A DNA stretch of 50,083 bases from Stutzerimonas stutzeri KOS6 (GCF_000307775.2 NZ_KK020678.1:269105-319187); one strand, 5' to 3'. Positions 30,609 to 40,070 are shown, counted from the first letter of the stretch. The notes: generated by a model from the sequence alone, not told the origin. A program made the numbers and translations.

Positions 30609-32372
30609 ATGTTCCGCCTTTTGCTGTGCCTGCTTTTACTGATCCCACTGCCGGTCAGTGCTGGGATTTTTGATCTGCCTCGCTCACAGCCGGCCCTGTT
30701 CAACGCCCCCCTGAATAACAGCCAGGACTTCCTGCCGGTGGATCTGGCCTTTGGCCTTGATCTGATAGAAGCCGACACCGACAGTATTCGCCTGCGGTTC
30801 ATAAATGCCGATGGCTATTACCTCTACAAACATCGTTTCGCCTTCAACAGCGACCATCCGCAAGTAACAATCGGCACCCCGCAATGGCCTGCAGCCGAAC
30901 CGAAAACCGATGAGTATTTCGGCGATGTCGAGGTGTTCTACGGCATTACGGACTTAGAACTACCGATTGATAACCCTCAGAACAGGCCGTTCACCCTGCA
31001 GGTGAGCTACCAGGGCTGCGCCGATCTGGGACTGTGCTACCCACCTGAAATGCGCACTTTTCAGATCGGTAACTCGCCCCCGGTATCGCCTGCGCAACCG
31101 GAAACGACCTTGGACTGGGGAAGTCTGGCACTGTTCTTTCTGGCCGGTTTGGGGCTGACTTTCACTCCCTGCGTGCTGCCGATGCTGCCCATCCTTTCCG
31201 GCGTAGTGCTGCGTGGACAACTCGGTGGGCTACGAGGTTTTCGCCTGTCGCTTGCCTACGTACTTCCCATGGCTGCCTGCTTCGCACTGCTCGGAGCGCT
31301 GATGGGCATGTTCGGAGCTGGCCTCAACCTGCAGGCGCGCCTGCAGTCACCGTGGCTACTGGTGCCCTTTGCGCTGTTCTTTTCGGTATTTGCCCTGGCC
31401 ATGTTCGGGGTGTTCGAGTTGCGTATGCCGCGCTTTATTACCGAACGAATGGATCGCCTGGCCAGCCGAACCCGCGGGGGTTCAATGATAGGGGCCGCAA
31501 CGCTAGGCGTGCTGTCAAGCCTGCTTGTATCACCCTGCGTGACAGCACCACTGGTCGGTGCGCTGCTGTACATCAGCGCCACCGGCGATGCCCTGGGCGG
31601 CGGGCTGAAGCTGTTTTCGCTGGGTCTGGGCATGGGGGCGCCGTTGGTGTTGTTCGCCACTGGTGGCGCCGCCTTGTTGCCCAAGTCCGGGACCTGGATG
31701 GTCGGCGTACGCAAGGTTTTCGGTCTGATGTTGCTGGGTGTCTCTGTATGGCTGCTGGAGCGTGTGTTACCAGCTCCCGTGACGCTGGCCTTGTGGGGCC
31801 TGTTGGCGGTTGGCACTGCGTTGTGGCTGGGCGCCCTGGAATTTATTCCTAAGCCCGGCAAGCAGAAGCTTGCCCAGTTGCTTGGTGTGGCCTTGCTGGT
31901 TTACGGCATCAGCAGTTGGGTGGGCGCTTTGCAAGGTCAAACCGACCCGCTGCGCCCACTGGGTCGCCTGGACGCCCAAGGCTTGCCTCAAATCGGCGCA
32001 ACCGTCGGCTGGCAGACCCTGGACACCCCAGCAGCCCTGGATGCGGCACTGTTGTCAGCGAAAACTGCCGGCCAACCTTTGCTGCTGGACTGGTACGCCG
32101 ACTGGTGCATCAGTTGCAAAGTAATCGAACGAGAAGTACTCGAAGTGTCCTCTGTGCGCGAACAGCTGGCTGATTACCGGCTGGTGCGCTTCGATATGAC
32201 GCGTAGCGATGCCGAGCAACGCGCGCTGCTTGATCGCTACCAGCTGTTTGGCCCGCCGGCACTGCAATTGTTTGCCCCCAGTGGTGATGAGTGGCAGGAC
32301 CTTCGCACGGTTGGTGAAACCGACGCCGAGAGTTTTCTGGAACGACTGCGTCAAGCCGACGACCGAATGTAA
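30609..32372 (+). CDS. dsbD: DsbD-type thiol:disulfide interchange protein
   Basis: Carries electrons from cytosolic thioredoxin to periplasmic thiols. The 587 residues contain a signal peptide (1-18), an N-terminal immunoglobulin-like domain with the Cys pair in CADLGLCYPPE (about 139-149), a membrane core of eight helices with Cys in FTPCVLPMLP and LVSPCVTAP, and a C-terminal thioredoxin domain with WYADWCISCK. In this locus it is probably dedicated to copper-binding thiol proteins such as the DUF411 protein. The ATG at 30609 gives a good signal peptide; a TTG six codons upstream is less likely. Confidence 0.92.
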   Translation: MFRLLLCLLLLIPLPVSAGIFDLPRSQPALFNAPLNNSQDFLPVDLAFGLDLIEADTDSIRLRFINADGYYLYKHRFAFNSDHPQVTIGTPQWPAAEPKTDEYFGDVEVFYGITDLELPIDNPQNRPFTLQVSYQGCADLGLCYPPEMRTFQIGNSPPVSPAQPETTLDWGSLALFFLAGLGLTFTPCVLPMLPILSGVVLRGQLGGLRGFRLSLAYVLPMAACFALLGALMGMFGAGLNLQARLQSPWLLVPFALFFSVFALAMFGVFELRMPRFITERMDRLASRTRGGSMIGAATLGVLSSLLVSPCVTAPLVGALLYISATGDALGGGLKLFSLGLGMGAPLVLFATGGAALLPKSGTWMVGVRKVFGLMLLGVSVWLLERVLPAPVTLALWGLLAVGTALWLGALEFIPKPGKQKLAQLLGVALLVYGISSWVGALQGQTDPLRPLGRLDAQGLPQIGATVGWQTLDTPAALDAALLSAKTAGQPLLLDWYADWCISCKVIEREVLEVSSVREQLADYRLVRFDMTRSDAEQRALLDRYQLFGPPALQLFAPSGDEWQDLRTVGETDAESFLERLRQADDRM

Positions 32373-33017
32373 AGCATGCAACCTGGTCGCTCCCGGAAGT
32401 CGACGTCAGCTGGCAGATCGCAGCCCGCCGCAGCATGTACTTGCGGCGGCTGAAAGCTAAGACGTGGGCAGATGACTTGATCGTTTTTACCGATGCTCCA
32501 CTTTCAAAATCCGTGACGGCTGAAGTCAGCCATTTGTTGAACAGCCACACCGGAACTTAACAGTCAGAAAAACTAGAACCTGACAGAACTGTAATGTTTC
32601 GCTAAGGCCTGTGACAGGATGCCGCGGTTAAGTTGGCGTCGTGCCTGAAGAACAAAGCACTCCGTTCAAACGGAAACCGAATTAACGGGTATTTCGAGGG
32701 GGATCGAACAATGCCCCTGTTTTCATGCGTTGCCGAGTACTCCGACTTGGCAGGGGCGAATGTGTCAGTTGGCATATGGGGCACCTGAGTGGCGGTTTGA
32801 GAATCTGTCGCCTCCAAGCAGCATAAGCCGAGGCGCCTGTTGCAAATTGCGACGCCAAATAAGCTGAGCTTACCAACTGCTGAAGAGGCGCTGCTCGCTG
32901 GAACGAGTTCACACAACAGTGGGAAAGGTTGAAGGTGGAATCTCGATAGTGGGGCAGTCAACGAACCCGAGACCGGATTGCTCACCACCGGCTCATCTGA
33001 TTAATGGACATAACGGG
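32373..33017. other. intergenic leader region upstream of copA
   Basis: About 645 bp between dsbD and copA. A 41-codon plus-strand frame (32435-32560, MYLRRLKAKTWADDL...) ends just before a CopR box at 32580; it may be a decayed gene end. A 25-codon frame at 32711 (MPLFSCVAEYSDLAG...) has a strong purine-rich GAGGGGGA element before it and could be a leader peptide. The copA start is 423 bp from the CopR box, so a long untranslated leader or a second promoter is implied. Confidence 0.4.
32580..32595 (+). promoter_or_regulatory. candidate CopR box upstream of copA
   Basis: CTGACAGAACTGTAAT, which fits the form CTGACA-n5-GTAAT that I recall for P. aeruginosa CopR. It is the best fit in the window and lies 423 bp before copA. 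Confidence 0.7.
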
Positions 33018-34799
33018 ATGCAAAGCAAAACCACAAGGCGCACTTTCATCAAGGGGCTAGCCGCCACCAGTATTCTCGGCGGCTTAGGCATGTGGCGTAT
33101 GCCGGTCTGGGCCGTGACCAGTCCCGGTCAGGCCAACGTGCTGGCCGGTACCGATTTTGATCTGTTCATCGGTGAAACCCCGGTAAATATTACTGGCGCG
33201 GCTCGTACCGCGATGACCATCAATGGCTCACTTCCGGGGCCGACCCTGCGGTGGCGGGAAGGCGATACCGTGACTCTGCGCGTTCGTAATCGTCTGCAGG
33301 AAGATACCTCGATTCACTGGCACGGCATCATCCTGCCGGCGAACATGGATGGCGTACCTGGCCTGAGTTTCCACGGCATCGCCCCCGATGGCATGTATGA
33401 GTACAAATTCAAGGTTAACCAGAACGGCACCTATTGGTACCACAGTCACTCGGGACTGCAGGAGCAGGCTGGCGTCTATGGTGCTCTGGTGATCGATGCC
33501 AAAGAGCCGGAGCCGTTCAGCTACGACCGTGACTACGTCGTGCTACTAAGTGACTGGACTGACGAAGATCCGGAACGGGTTCTGGCCAAGCTCAAAAAGC
33601 AATCGGATTACTACAACTTCCACAAACGTACTGTCGGCGACTTCGTCGATGACGTGAGCGAGATGGGGTGGTCCGCAGCGATCGCTGATCGGAAGATGTG
33701 GGCCGAGATGAAAATGAGCCCGACTGATCTTGCCGATGTCAGTGGCTATACCTACACCTACTTGATGAATGGCCAGGCGCCGGATAACAACTGGACTGGT
33801 ATTTTCAAGCCGGGTGAGAAAATCCGTCTGCGCTTCATCAATGCATCGGCCATGACCTATTTCGATGTCCGCATCCCCGGTCTAAAGATGACGGTGGTGG
33901 CGGCCGATGGGCAGTACGTCAAACCTGTTAGCGTCGATGAGTTCCGTATTACTGCGGCCGAAACCTTCGATGTAATAGTCGAGCCCGATAGCGAGCAGGC
34001 CTACACCATCTTCGCGCAGTCCATGGACCGCACTGGCTATTCACGCGGCACCCTGGCCGTTCGCGAAGGGCTGAGCGCGCCTGTTCCTGAAGTTGATCCT
34101 CGCCCGTTGATCTCCATGAGCGATATGGGAATGGATCACGGCAGCATGGAGGGAATGGATCATGGCTCCATGCAGGGCGGCATGGCAGGCATGGATCATA
34201 GCAAGATGGCAGGTATGGACCACGACAGCATGGCTGGCATGGATCATTCAGCGATGGCAGGCATGGGTGGAGCGATGCAGCCCCATCCGGCCTCCGAAAC
34301 CAATAACCCTCTGGTCGACATGCAGACCATGACGCCAACTCCCAAGCTGAATGACCCGGGAATCGGGCTTCGCAACAACGGTCGCCGTGTGCTGACTTAC
34401 TCAGATCTGCACAGCACCTTCCTCGATCCGGATGGGCGCGAGCCGAGCCGTACCATCGAGTTGCACCTCACAGGTCACATGGAGAAATTCTCTTGGTCAT
34501 TCGATGGCATTGAGTTCTCTGATGCGGAGCCGTTGCGATTGAAGTATGGCGAGCGTGTTCGTATCACCTTAGTCAACGACACCATGATGACCCACCCCAT
34601 CCACCTTCATGGCATGTGGAGCGATCTGGAGGATGAGAACGGCAACTTCCTAGTTCGCAAACACACCATTGATGTACCACCAGGCTCGAAGCGCAGCTAT
34701 CGCGTAACCGCAGATGCGCTAGGGCGCTGGGCCTATCACTGCCACCTGCTGCTCCACATGGAAATGGGCATGTTCCGTGAAGTTCGTGTGGATGAGTAA
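33018..34799 (+). CDS. copA: multicopper oxidase CopA/PcoA
   Basis: Periplasmic copper oxidase that converts Cu(I) to less toxic Cu(II) and stores copper. The 593-residue product has a TAT signal (TRRTFIKG, Arg7-Arg8) and three cupredoxin domains with copper ligands HWHG (100-103), YHSH (141-144), HPIHLHG and YHCHLLLHMEMGM (573-585). Between domains a Met/His-rich insert of MDHGSM/MDHSKM repeats (about residues 372-420) binds extra copper. The ATG at 33018 is fixed by the TAT motif; the ribosome binding site is poor. Confidence 0.96.
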   Translation: MQSKTTRRTFIKGLAATSILGGLGMWRMPVWAVTSPGQANVLAGTDFDLFIGETPVNITGAARTAMTINGSLPGPTLRWREGDTVTLRVRNRLQEDTSIHWHGIILPANMDGVPGLSFHGIAPDGMYEYKFKVNQNGTYWYHSHSGLQEQAGVYGALVIDAKEPEPFSYDRDYVVLLSDWTDEDPERVLAKLKKQSDYYNFHKRTVGDFVDDVSEMGWSAAIADRKMWAEMKMSPTDLADVSGYTYTYLMNGQAPDNNWTGIFKPGEKIRLRFINASAMTYFDVRIPGLKMTVVAADGQYVKPVSVDEFRITAAETFDVIVEPDSEQAYTIFAQSMDRTGYSRGTLAVREGLSAPVPEVDPRPLISMSDMGMDHGSMEGMDHGSMQGGMAGMDHSKMAGMDHDSMAGMDHSAMAGMGGAMQPHPASETNNPLVDMQTMTPTPKLNDPGIGLRNNGRRVLTYSDLHSTFLDPDGREPSRTIELHLTGHMEKFSWSFDGIEFSDAEPLRLKYGERVRITLVNDTMMTHPIHLHGMWSDLEDENGNFLVRKHTIDVPPGSKRSYRVTADALGRWAYHCHLLLHMEMGMFREVRVDE

Positions 34800-34811
34800 A
34801 GGAGATATCTA

Positions 34812-35123
34812 ATGAGCAATACCCCGAAACGAAACCACCTGTTCTGCAGTGCCGCAATGTTGAGCCTTTTGGCTGCCCTGTATATCCCAGTGTCGCTGGC
34901 CGAAGAAAATCACAGCGATCACGGACGGCACGCCGTTGACTCTTCCAAAGCTGCAAGTGAGAAGCAGCCTCCTCAGGTGCGAGGCCAGGGCCCCGCCAAT
35001 CAGCAAATGGATCACGGCTCGATGAATCACGGCTCGATGGACCATGACGGCATGGACCACCAAAAAATGACCGGTGAGCATGGCAGCGACCATGCCGAGG
35101 CAGATTCGAACCATGACCATTAA
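34812..35123 (+). CDS. small Met/His-rich periplasmic protein
   Basis: A 103-residue exported protein: signal peptide (cut near SLA, residue 30), then acidic and His-rich sequence ending in repeated [18 protein letters not shown] units and a [11 protein letters not shown] tail. The repeats are the same copper-binding type as in CopA and CopB on either side. GGAG ribosome binding site 12 bp after copA. It overlaps copB by 11 bp. It may be a free copper-binding peptide; no family name recognised. Confidence 0.78.
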   Translation: MSNTPKRNHLFCSAAMLSLLAALYIPVSLAEENHSDHGRHAVDSSKAASEKQPPQVRGQGPANQQMDHGSMNHGSMDHDGMDHQKMTGEHGSDHAEADSNHDH

Positions 35124-36273
35124 GCTTTCACGTCCATCGCTCATTGCGCTGGCGGTGTCAATGAGCGCACTGAGTAGCGGCTTTACCTTTGCCGCAGAAG
35201 AGATGGATCACTCGACTATGGATCACGGCTCCATGCCGATGGACCATAGCAAGATGAACCACGGGGCTGCTCAGGTGCAGATGGGGGGCATGGATCATAG
35301 CCAGATGCCCGAGGGCCAGAATTCGCAGGATGGGACTCCTGCTATGGACCACAGCAAGATGAATCATGAGGCCATGCAAGGCCAGATGGGCAGTATGGAT
35401 CACTCCCAGATGAACCATGGCCAAAATCAGAGTAAAGCTGCGGCTATGGACCATAGCAAGATGGGCCACGGCGCCATGCAAGAGCAAATGAAAGGGATGG
35501 ATCACAGCAACATGGATCACTCCCAAATGAACCATAGCTCCGCTGATACCCCGAGAACCACCAGTCGTACACCGATCCCCGTCCTCACGGATGCTGATCG
35601 CCAAGCGGCCTTCGCGCCTCTGCCTGGACACACAGTGCACGATAGCGGCATCAACAGCTTCTTTCTGCTCGATCAGCTTGAATATCAGGACGCTGATGAG
35701 GGCAGCACCCTGGCCTGGGATGCCTCAGGCTGGGTGGGAGGCGATATCAATCGGGTCTGGTTTCGTTCCGAGGGAGAGCGTACTAACGGCGTAACCGAGG
35801 ATGCCGAGCTGCAGCTGTTGTATGGGCGCTCGGTCGGCCCCTGGTGGGACGTCGTTGCTGGCGTTCGCCAAGACTTCAAACCCGAGTCTCCACAGACCTG
35901 GGCTGCCTTTGGTGTGCAAGGCATGGCGCTTTACGCTTTTGAAGCCGAGGCCACAGCCTTCGTCGGCGAAAACGGCCAGACTGCGGCGCGTCTTGAGGGC
36001 GACTATGACATCTTGCTTACCAATCGGCTGATCCTCCAGCCAACTGCGGAAGCCAATTTCTACGGTAAGAATGATTCTGAAAGAGGAGTGGGCTCGGGCC
36101 TGGCGAATACCGAACTGGGTTTGCGCCTGCGCTACGAAATCGTTCGCGAGTTTGCGCCCTACATCGGGATTTCTTGGAGTCGCTCATACGGTAATACCGC
36201 AGACATGCTGCGCGACGAAGGAGAAGATGTTGAAGAGGCGCGCTTTGTCGCCGGCATTCGAATGTGGTTTTAG
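35113..36273 (+). CDS. copB: outer-membrane copper resistance protein CopB/PcoB
   Basis: The 386-residue protein has a signal peptide (cut near TFA, residue 27), a long Met/His-rich region with about ten MDHS(K/Q)MNH-type repeats (30-145), and then the CopB beta-barrel domain (about 165-386) with [46 protein letters not shown] and the terminal aromatic FVAGIRMWF of outer-membrane proteins. It binds copper at the outer membrane. The start ATG at 35113 lies inside the preceding gene; translation is probably coupled. Confidence 0.93.
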   Translation: MTIKLSRPSLIALAVSMSALSSGFTFAAEEMDHSTMDHGSMPMDHSKMNHGAAQVQMGGMDHSQMPEGQNSQDGTPAMDHSKMNHEAMQGQMGSMDHSQMNHGQNQSKAAAMDHSKMGHGAMQEQMKGMDHSNMDHSQMNHSSADTPRTTSRTPIPVLTDADRQAAFAPLPGHTVHDSGINSFFLLDQLEYQDADEGSTLAWDASGWVGGDINRVWFRSEGERTNGVTEDAELQLLYGRSVGPWWDVVAGVRQDFKPESPQTWAAFGVQGMALYAFEAEATAFVGENGQTAARLEGDYDILLTNRLILQPTAEANFYGKNDSERGVGSGLANTELGLRLRYEIVREFAPYIGISWSRSYGNTADMLRDEGEDVEEARFVAGIRMWF

Positions 36274-36281
36274 AGCCTGAT

Positions 36282-37094
36282 ATGAAAAAAACAATTACAA
36301 CCCTGTTGGTAGCAGGCGCTGTCGGTAGTGCAGCAATATTAGCCGGAGCCTATTCCGGCTTGATCAACGTTGGTGCTGACGATCCTCATTACCCAGCCGT
36401 GCATGCGTTCCTTTCAATGGCGCGTGATCGCTCTATCGAAGCGCGGTCCAAGGACATTGAGATTCCCAATCTAGATGACGAGGCTCTCATTCGTGGCGGG
36501 GCCGGGAACTACAACGCCATGTGCGTTGGGTGCCATCTGGCGCCCGGTGTCGAACAAACAGAGCTGAGTCAGGCGCTGTATCCAGCCCCGCCTAACCTGG
36601 CCAAGATCGGCATTGACGCAGGCCCTGCATCCGCCTTCTGGGTCATTAAGCATGGAATCAAAGCAACAGGCATGCCGGCCTGGGGTAAGAGTATGGGCGA
36701 CGAATATATCTGGGGCATGGTTGCCTTCATCAGCCAGTTGCCCAAGATCGACGCTACGCAATACCAAGCGCTCGTCGCTGCGAGTGGCGGTCACCAGCAT
36801 GGTGGCGGTGAGAGCCAGACGCACAATCATGAAAGCTTGGATGGCAGCAATTCTGACCATCATGGCAATGCTGCCGCTGGAGGAGAGTCTGGACGTCGCG
36901 GTATAGCGGCTGCAGACCACCACGGCGGCTCAGCTCCAGAGGCCGATCACCATTCTTCGAGCAGTAACGGCGATGATCACCATGGTGGAAGTAACTCCAG
37001 CACGAAAGGCAGTAGCGCCAGCGACCATCATGCCGAGCCGGCGTCCAACGCTCACACTCATGCGGATGGCAAAGAGCACGTACATGACAGCTAA
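36282..37094 (+). CDS. exported cytochrome c with His-rich tail
   Basis: A 270-residue protein with an N-terminal membrane anchor or signal (MKKTITTLLVAGAVGSAAIL), a mono-heme cytochrome c domain with MCVGCH and a distal Met in KATGMPAWG, and a C-terminal region of about 95 residues rich in His, Gly and Ser (repeats like DHHGGS and DHHSSSS). Cytochrome genes occur after copAB in several Pseudomonas loci. The His-rich tail suggests metal binding. It could deliver electrons to or from CopA. Its start is 8 bp after copB. Confidence 0.88.
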   Translation: MKKTITTLLVAGAVGSAAILAGAYSGLINVGADDPHYPAVHAFLSMARDRSIEARSKDIEIPNLDDEALIRGGAGNYNAMCVGCHLAPGVEQTELSQALYPAPPNLAKIGIDAGPASAFWVIKHGIKATGMPAWGKSMGDEYIWGMVAFISQLPKIDATQYQALVAASGGHQHGGGESQTHNHESLDGSNSDHHGNAAAGGESGRRGIAAADHHGGSAPEADHHSSSSNGDDHHGGSNSSTKGSSASDHHAEPASNAHTHADGKEHVHDS

Positions 37095-37295
37095 AAGCAA
37101 CGGGCACGTTTGGTGGTCAAGCAGTAGTTGAGCTTTTACCGCGACGAGCGTCTTGCTACACCGCCGTCATCGCGGGTTAGTTCGTGTGCTGGCCGCTCAG
37201 GTCAGCGAACTCAACAAGCGCAATGACCTCGTCGGGATCGCGTGACGCTTGAAGGAAAAACGGGCCGGGGCGAGAAAGTTGCTCGATACGTTTTT

Positions 37296-37751
37296 TCAGT
37301 TAGCCCTCTCTAGATCATTGATCAGGAACTTCATCTCAGAGATCTCTCGGCGCTGAGCCTCAATGATTTGATCTGCCAGCTTGCGAACGCGCGGGTCTGA
37401 AATCTGAGCGCGCTCACTTGTCATGATGGCTATGGAATGGTGAGGAATCATGGCCTTCATATAGTCCGTATCGTCGACAGTTGCCTGGCTACGAACAAGC
37501 CACAGGGCAATAGCAAAGGAAGCTGCTCCGCCGGCGAATATCGCTATGTTCATGGGCTTTTTCTTGTACATATTGAGCATGAAGGCGAGCATGACTATCG
37601 CCATGACAGCTCCCATTACTAACGCCATCCAAGCACGGGTCTCACTCCATAGAACATGCTCAAAAGCGTAAGTATTCAAATACATAACGCCGTACATGAT
37701 GACGGTTGATGTGGCCACCATCGCAGCGAAACGCCAATAAGACATTTTCAT
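37296..37751 (-). CDS. DUF305 membrane protein
   Basis: A 151-residue protein with three N-terminal hydrophobic helices (about 5-30, 38-60, 68-86) and a C-terminal DUF305 segment: YMKAMIPHHSIAIMTSERAQISDPRVRKLADQII. The HH pair and Met residues suggest metal binding. Such genes accompany copper and silver resistance loci. Start ATG at 37751 with AGGAG 8 bases upstream. It is convergent with the copAB-cytochrome operon; a candidate CopR box lies 182 bp upstream. The gap 37095-37295 shows no gene. Confidence 0.85.
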   Translation of the reverse strand: MKMSYWRFAAMVATSTVIMYGVMYLNTYAFEHVLWSETRAWMALVMGAVMAIVMLAFMLNMYKKKPMNIAIFAGGAASFAIALWLVRSQATVDDTDYMKAMIPHHSIAIMTSERAQISDPRVRKLADQIIEAQRREISEMKFLINDLERAN

Positions 37752-37932
37752 ATCAACTCCTCTTGGTGATGTGCTGCCACAGTATTGCATTGACTAAAGT
37801 CTGCGTATTTTTCGATCATGCCGGGCAGTTGCGTTACTAATACTGTGAGAGCTCAGATTTGATAATCAGCCCTCGGTGTTACCTAAGAACGGACAAGCCG
37901 GGAGGCTGTGAGGTTTCGATTTTTTTAAAAAG

Positions 37933-37948
37933 CTTACAAAAATGTAAT
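37933..37948. promoter_or_regulatory. candidate CopR box upstream of the DUF305 gene
   Basis: CTTACAAAAATGTAAT, sharing 18 identical bases with the copR-upstream site. It lies 182 bp before the DUF305 gene (minus) and 408 bp before the second ptrA-like gene (plus). Confidence 0.65.
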
Positions 37949-38269
37949 CTGCACCAAGTTTACTCGCTCTCGGGTTTGCGCAGCGCTGCTCCAAGTCGAA
38001 GTGACCATGCGCCAGTCTGGCTGCGTGACGCGCTTCCGTGATTTGGTGAGGAACACGGCGCGCCTGGTGACGCTGTACGACCTGTCGAACTGTGGATGTC
38101 TCCTCGATATTCGCTGTCGAATATAGAAGAGGTAAGCCTTTAAGGGGTAAGGGGCGACATCGAGATCCTTGCGGTAACCAGTAATTGCGATTTGTGGAAG
38201 ATCAGGTCGTTCAGACCTGTTTCCAGTTTCCAAAGCGCAGGAGCTGAACGTTTGTTGGCTGTCACTGAG

Positions 38270-38285
38270 GTTACGCCAATGTAAT
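38270..38285 (+). promoter_or_regulatory. candidate CopR box upstream of second ptrA-like gene
   Basis: GTTACGCCAATGTAAT. Its last base is 71 bases before the first base of the ATG, the same geometry as for the first ptrA-like gene and the DUF2790 gene. Confidence 0.6.
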
Positions 38286-38355
38286 TTTAGGGACAGCATC
38301 CCGTAAGTATTCACCCGCCACACTCAAATCAGGCCCCAACACTGAGGAAAGCACA

Positions 38356-38649
38356 ATGAAAAGCATGCAAAAGCTCGTTATCGCCCTTGTTCTAACCGCT
38401 ACATCTCCTTTTCTCATCGCTGCAAATAAAGGCGATCAACCCATGAGACACGACCATACTGTTGGCGATGGTCATGAAGTGATGGTCAATCTGCTAAAAA
38501 CCGGGCAAGTGCTAAGCGTGACCCCAATGGGTAATTCACCAGTGTCCGGAAGTGATGTAAGAACGTATGAGATTAAAATTAAAACCCCTGACGGAGTCGT
38601 CCATTCGGTCGAATTTCTCGGTGCCCCAGTAGGCGTTAAAAACGGCTGA
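38356..38649 (+). CDS. PtrA-like small periplasmic copper protein, copy 2
   Basis: A 97-residue exported protein (signal cut near IAA, residue 22) with MRHDHTVGDGHEVMVNLLKTGQVLSVTPMG and YEIKIKTPDGVVHSVEFLGAPVGVKNG. It has three His in the N-terminal block where copy 1 has one. GAGGAAAG ribosome binding site. A long hairpin follows, then copy 3. Role as in copy 1 is inferred from the family. Confidence 0.85.
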   Translation: MKSMQKLVIALVLTATSPFLIAANKGDQPMRHDHTVGDGHEVMVNLLKTGQVLSVTPMGNSPVSGSDVRTYEIKIKTPDGVVHSVEFLGAPVGVKNG

Positions 38650-38688
38650 TACCACTTTAACGGACACCTCCGCGATATTAATACGATT

Positions 38689-38729
38689 ATGGTTGTTGCA
38701 GGTATCAGCACTTACCCTGCAACAATCAT
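38689..38729 (+). terminator. long hairpin between ptrA-like copies 2 and 3
   Basis: ATGGTTGTTGCAGG / CCTGCAACAATCAT, 14 pairs including one G-T, with a 13-base loop. There is no T-run after it, so termination is uncertain; it could cut read-through from copy 2 to copy 3. Confidence 0.5.
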
Positions 38730-38844
38730 CGATGCTTAGGCTTCCCTTTGCTAAGGGATCCCTAGACGTGCAGTTTATACTTGGGATGTTTGAGACAGAA
38801 AGCGAGCAATAGTTTTTTAAACGCAAATCGGGGAAGAGGGATAA

Positions 38845-39180
38845 ATGATGAACCAAATTAGTAAAGCACTGGTGACGATTTCGCTAATTTCGGCAGCTTT
38901 CGCAGCCGTCGCCGGCACGGAACAAGAAAGTGCTATGCGGCACGATCACACTGTTGGGGATGGTCACCAAGTAATGCTGGATCTGCTGAAGCGCGGCGAG
39001 GTGGTGAGTGTGGCCCCTATGAATAAAGAGCGTTCGGATGATAAAGCTATAAATAACACACTTAAGGGAAATGTTAGGCCATATGAAATAAAAATTCGTA
39101 CTCCAGACGGGCGACTTCACGCGGTAGAGTTCCGCGGAATGCCAGCCAAAATAAACAACCGCTCACATGGTAATAAATGA
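38845..39180 (+). CDS. PtrA-like small periplasmic copper protein, copy 3
   Basis: A 111-residue exported protein (signal cut near AVAG, about residue 24) with MRHDHTVGDGHQVMLDLLKRGEVVSVAPM and YEIKIRTPDGRLHAVEFRGMPAKINN. It differs from copies 1 and 2 by an insertion of about 12 residues (SDDKAINNTLKG) before the second conserved block and a basic tail (NRSHGNK). AGAGGG ribosome binding site. It has no CopR box at the position found for its paralogues and may be read through from copy 2. Confidence 0.83.
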   Translation: MMNQISKALVTISLISAAFAAVAGTEQESAMRHDHTVGDGHQVMLDLLKRGEVVSVAPMNKERSDDKAINNTLKGNVRPYEIKIRTPDGRLHAVEFRGMPAKINNRSHGNK

Positions 39181-39715
39181 CAAGAAAGTTATTTCTGAGT
39201 AGCTGCCACAGGGGTAAGCCGGATCATAACGTCTCCTTACACGGGAGGAGGATCCTGACAGCGTGTCATGCAACAATGGGCTGAGTCGGCCTTCTCGGCT
39301 CAGCTCAAAGCAACATGAGCGAGTGATTTAATTTTTCCACAGCACATACAATTTTTACATTCAGTTGGCGTCTACTTCACCAGTTGAGCGAATGTCTGTG
39401 GGGGACCCAGTGGTGCTGCTACGAAATCACTACAGTCGCTGTGGAAAACCACCAGTCCGCTCTGATATGCCGCCGATCGCGATCGCGTTCTCTGCCGCGA
39501 ATATGAGGCCCTGACCAAAAGTGTGACGATACGCAGCGTTTTGAAGCTCCATTGCCATTCTGAATGCCGCCCCTTATGGCCGCGCCGCTATCGCCTCCTA
39601 CATAGGCTATTACCAAGTTGAGTCTGTCATTGTCGAGCAGTATGTGGTCTTCCTCGTGATGTCTTCCAAAAGGCACCGATAATTGCCGCGGGTAGCTTGC
39701 AAACGCGGACGTCAC
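39181..39715. other. intergenic, decayed sequence
   Basis: No intact gene. A palindrome TGACA-gcg-TGTCA lies at 39256-39268, 75 bp after the third ptrA-like gene. The rest translates only to short frames with stops and may belong to the transposase remnant that follows. Confidence 0.35.
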
Positions 39716-39719
39716 GCAA

Positions 39720-40070
39720 AGCGATGCATGTGATCGACGAGACCCATCTTTTGGTCTGAGATCGCAGCGGTCAGTATCCCAGCTTTGAGCCGGGAAAGTC
39801 TGATGCGGCGCATATCGAGAATACGCCCCTGGTCGATGCCGATGCTGTTCTCTGCTCCGGCAGTGCCAGTTCTATGCCCCTTCATCAAGAGCCGAGGGGC
39901 GCCTGTCACCCGTCGGCCCGTCCTAGCCAGAAGCGCTGCGTGGATGGGCCTCTCAAATTTAAAACTTGAGCGCCTGCGACCCCCAGCTCAACGGCTGAAT
40001 GATTTTCATATGGTGTGGCCGCTAGGTAACTGAGCCAATTAATCGGGATGGCTATGCTTGCTCGAATGCT
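39720..40070 (+). pseudogene. remnant of an IS1595/ISXO2-like transposase
   Basis: In one plus-strand frame a stretch reads MHVIDETHLLV, a stop, then FEPGKSDAAHIENTPLVDADAVLCSGSASS...SQKRCVDGPLKFKT. This recalls the DDE region of ISXO2-type transposases (xDETYLL..., DADAVLCSDGSASY..., RVDGPxHxxxxN). Stops and frame changes show it is dead. The match is from memory of the family and is partial; inverted repeats were not found. Confidence 0.4.

Larger units (their letters stand above)
37752..38355. other. intergenic, promoter region with two CopR boxes
   Basis: About 600 bp between the divergent DUF305 and second ptrA-like genes. It holds the boxes at 37933 and 38270. A minus-strand open frame of 129 codons covers much of it, but it has no domain, spans the boxes and has no ribosome binding site, so I do not call it. 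The GC-rich stretch at about 37980-38090 may be decayed coding sequence. Confidence 0.4.

Noticed and set aside
37934..38323. 129-codon minus-strand frame between the DUF305 and second ptrA-like genes
   Set aside because: No ribosome binding site or domain, and it covers both CopR boxes; judged non-coding or decayed.
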